Notes under the pieces: model-generated
What the model saw: the letters and a program-made list of their open reading frames with translations, nothing else
What the model was told of the DNA's origin: nothing
The model's database searches: none
Translations under genes and position numbers: made by a program
From: CAYHSW01 sp964431075
GTDB lineage: Bacteria; Patescibacteriota; Microgenomatia; JAMCZE01
DNA length: 12,938 nucleotides
Assembly (NCBI GenBank): GCA_964431075.1
Contig: CAYSID010000020.1
Span: forward strand, 1 to 12,938
Direction of reading: 5' to 3'
In this document: one piece after another, positions 12,026 through 12,938 of the stretch
Layout: each line of letters opens with the position of its first letter
Numbering within the stretch: the stretch's first letter is position 1

Positions 12026-12835
12026 TTAATGGCCATGAAGTTTTGCCTTAAACACCAACCAGGGGAAAATGGGGAAAGCGTTTAGAATTCTTCTAAGTCT
12101 TTTAGGCTCGCAAATGAGGCGCCAGAGCCATTTGAGGCCAAGTTTTTCCACTACTTCAGGCGCTTTAGTAATTTTCCCGGTTAACTCATCAAATGTCCCC
12201 CCAACCCCAATGGCGATTTTGGTTTTTAATAAATTTTTATTCTGATAAATCCATTTTTCCTGCTTTATTGGGCCATAAGCAACAAATAATAGATCAGGTT
12301 TAAAGTTGTTTATTTCTTCTAAACTTTCTTGATCTGTTGATTCCATTAATCTTTGTTGGCCAGGACTACTTTTAATTATTAAATTTGGATATTTAAGTTC
12401 TAGATTATTTTTAAGATTTAAGGCAACGTCGCCAAAACCCCCAAGCAAAAATACTCGCCAACTATTTTTGGAAGCTAATTCGACAAGTTGTGAAAAAAGC
12501 CAGACACCGGGTACGGTTTCCCCCACTTCATGCTTTAAAATCTTGATTCCCGTCTTTAAACCCTTAATAAGCTTTACCAAAAAGGAGTCTCCTTTTTTTA
12601 AACTATCGGAATAATTTATTGCCGCCAAGGGTCCGACTCCATCGGGAATAACTAAGTCTGCGTTATGCAAAACCTCTTTAAATTTTTTATCTTTTTGAGC
12701 GAGAACAAAAAATTCACTGTAAGCGGTTATCACAAAAAATAATTTTTCGGATTTTTTAATCCGGTCCGTTAAAGTTTTAATCGTTTCGTGACGATTTACT
12801 AAATTAATTTTAACCCCCAAAACTGTTTTTTTCAT
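12026..12835 (-). CDS. WecG/TagA/CpsF family glycosyltransferase (GT26)
   Basis: GT26 enzymes transfer a sugar (often N-acetylmannosamine or its uronic acid) to a lipid-linked acceptor on the inner face of the membrane for wall teichoic acid, enterobacterial common antigen or capsule. Family blocks are in order: VITAYSEF (36-43), IPDGVGPL with the likely catalytic Asp65, VAYGPIKQEKWI, GVGGTFDELTGKITKAPEV, and GLKWLWRLICEPKRLRRI, the C-terminal membrane-docking arm. In the first block most relatives have an asparagine where this one has Tyr39. Length (269 aa) is normal. The start is ATG 12835, with AAAGGGA about 5 nt upstream, one of the few genes with a recognisable ribosome-binding site. It suggests a surface-glycan locus beginning at the right edge; the sugar and acceptor are unknown. 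Confidence 0.9.
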   Translation of the reverse strand: MKKTVLGVKINLVNRHETIKTLTDRIKKSEKLFFVITAYSEFFVLAQKDKKFKEVLHNADLVIPDGVGPLAAINYSDSLKKGDSFLVKLIKGLKTGIKILKHEVGETVPGVWLFSQLVELASKNSWRVFLLGGFGDVALNLKNNLELKYPNLIIKSSPGQQRLMESTDQESLEEINNFKPDLLFVAYGPIKQEKWIYQNKNLLKTKIAIGVGGTFDELTGKITKAPEVVEKLGLKWLWRLICEPKRLRRILNAFPIFPWLVFKAKLHGH

Positions 12836-12938
12836 AATATCCCTTTCATAAAGCTATAGGCTTAAACATTTGAAATGCTAAACTATCTAATTTATTATTT
12901 TCGAGTACATTTTTTTGTGCTTATTTCTCGTCTTTCTA

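Noticed and set aside
1..12938. CRISPR array, tRNA, rRNA, transposase or recoded TGA
   Set aside because: No spaced direct repeats, tRNA cloverleaf, rRNA segment or transposase frame was noticed. TGA acts as a stop in the ATPase gene and does not interrupt the main genes.

Overview
The window looks like a chromosomal piece of a small-genome, ultra-compact bacterium, most likely a Patescibacteria/CPR lineage of Microgenomates type. I base this on gene style, not on a marker gene: shortened versions of core enzymes, start codons of divergent genes only 14 to 17 bp apart, almost no Shine-Dalgarno sites, a four-helix-bundle suffix protein, an AAA/DUF4143 ATPase, and AT-rich heptad repeats. Stops include TGA, TAA and TAG, so the code is standard (table 11). 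No rRNA, tRNA or CRISPR array was seen.

The backbone is a storage-polysaccharide (glycogen/starch-like) cluster broken up by accessory genes. 1-924 (+) is the C-terminal part of an alpha-glucan phosphorylase. 950-1855 (-) is a strongly shortened 4-alpha-glucanotransferase (MalQ). 3323-4789 (-) is a GH57 glycosidase with a UVR-like tail. 8341-9837 (-) is glycogen synthase GlgA. Together they would build, trim, disproportionate and phosphorolyse an alpha-glucan in the cytoplasm.

Accessory block A (1878-3290) holds an orphan membrane-anchored protein whose 5' end appears frameshifted at a C7 run, a 47-bp copy of the malQ 3' end, and a 78-aa orphan. Block B (4804-8340) holds a four-helix-bundle protein with internal 9-bp tandem repeats, a small membrane protein (5484-5783, -), a winged-helix regulator (5855-6772, +), a leaderless small ORF (6869-6976, -), and an AbiEi/AbiEii toxin-antitoxin pair (7030-8303, -). 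The regulator is bracketed by two pairs of 11-bp direct repeats with a TGTCAA core, arranged like pho boxes, one upstream of each small gene. I regard this as the best candidate for an undescribed regulatory module.

Block C (9855-11520, +) is an RnlA-like HEPN ribonuclease gene followed by an AAA/DUF4143 ATPase. Block D (11514-12835, -) is a WecG/TagA-type glycosyltransferase, an orphan 124-aa protein, and a decayed 3' remnant of a second glycosyltransferase copy.

A theme across the window is promoter placement: a TATAAT-like hexamer ends 6 to 10 nt before the start codon of many genes, which implies leaderless or near-leaderless mRNAs. Two small genes carry an apparent frame break beside a homopolymer, so some indels could be sequencing errors.
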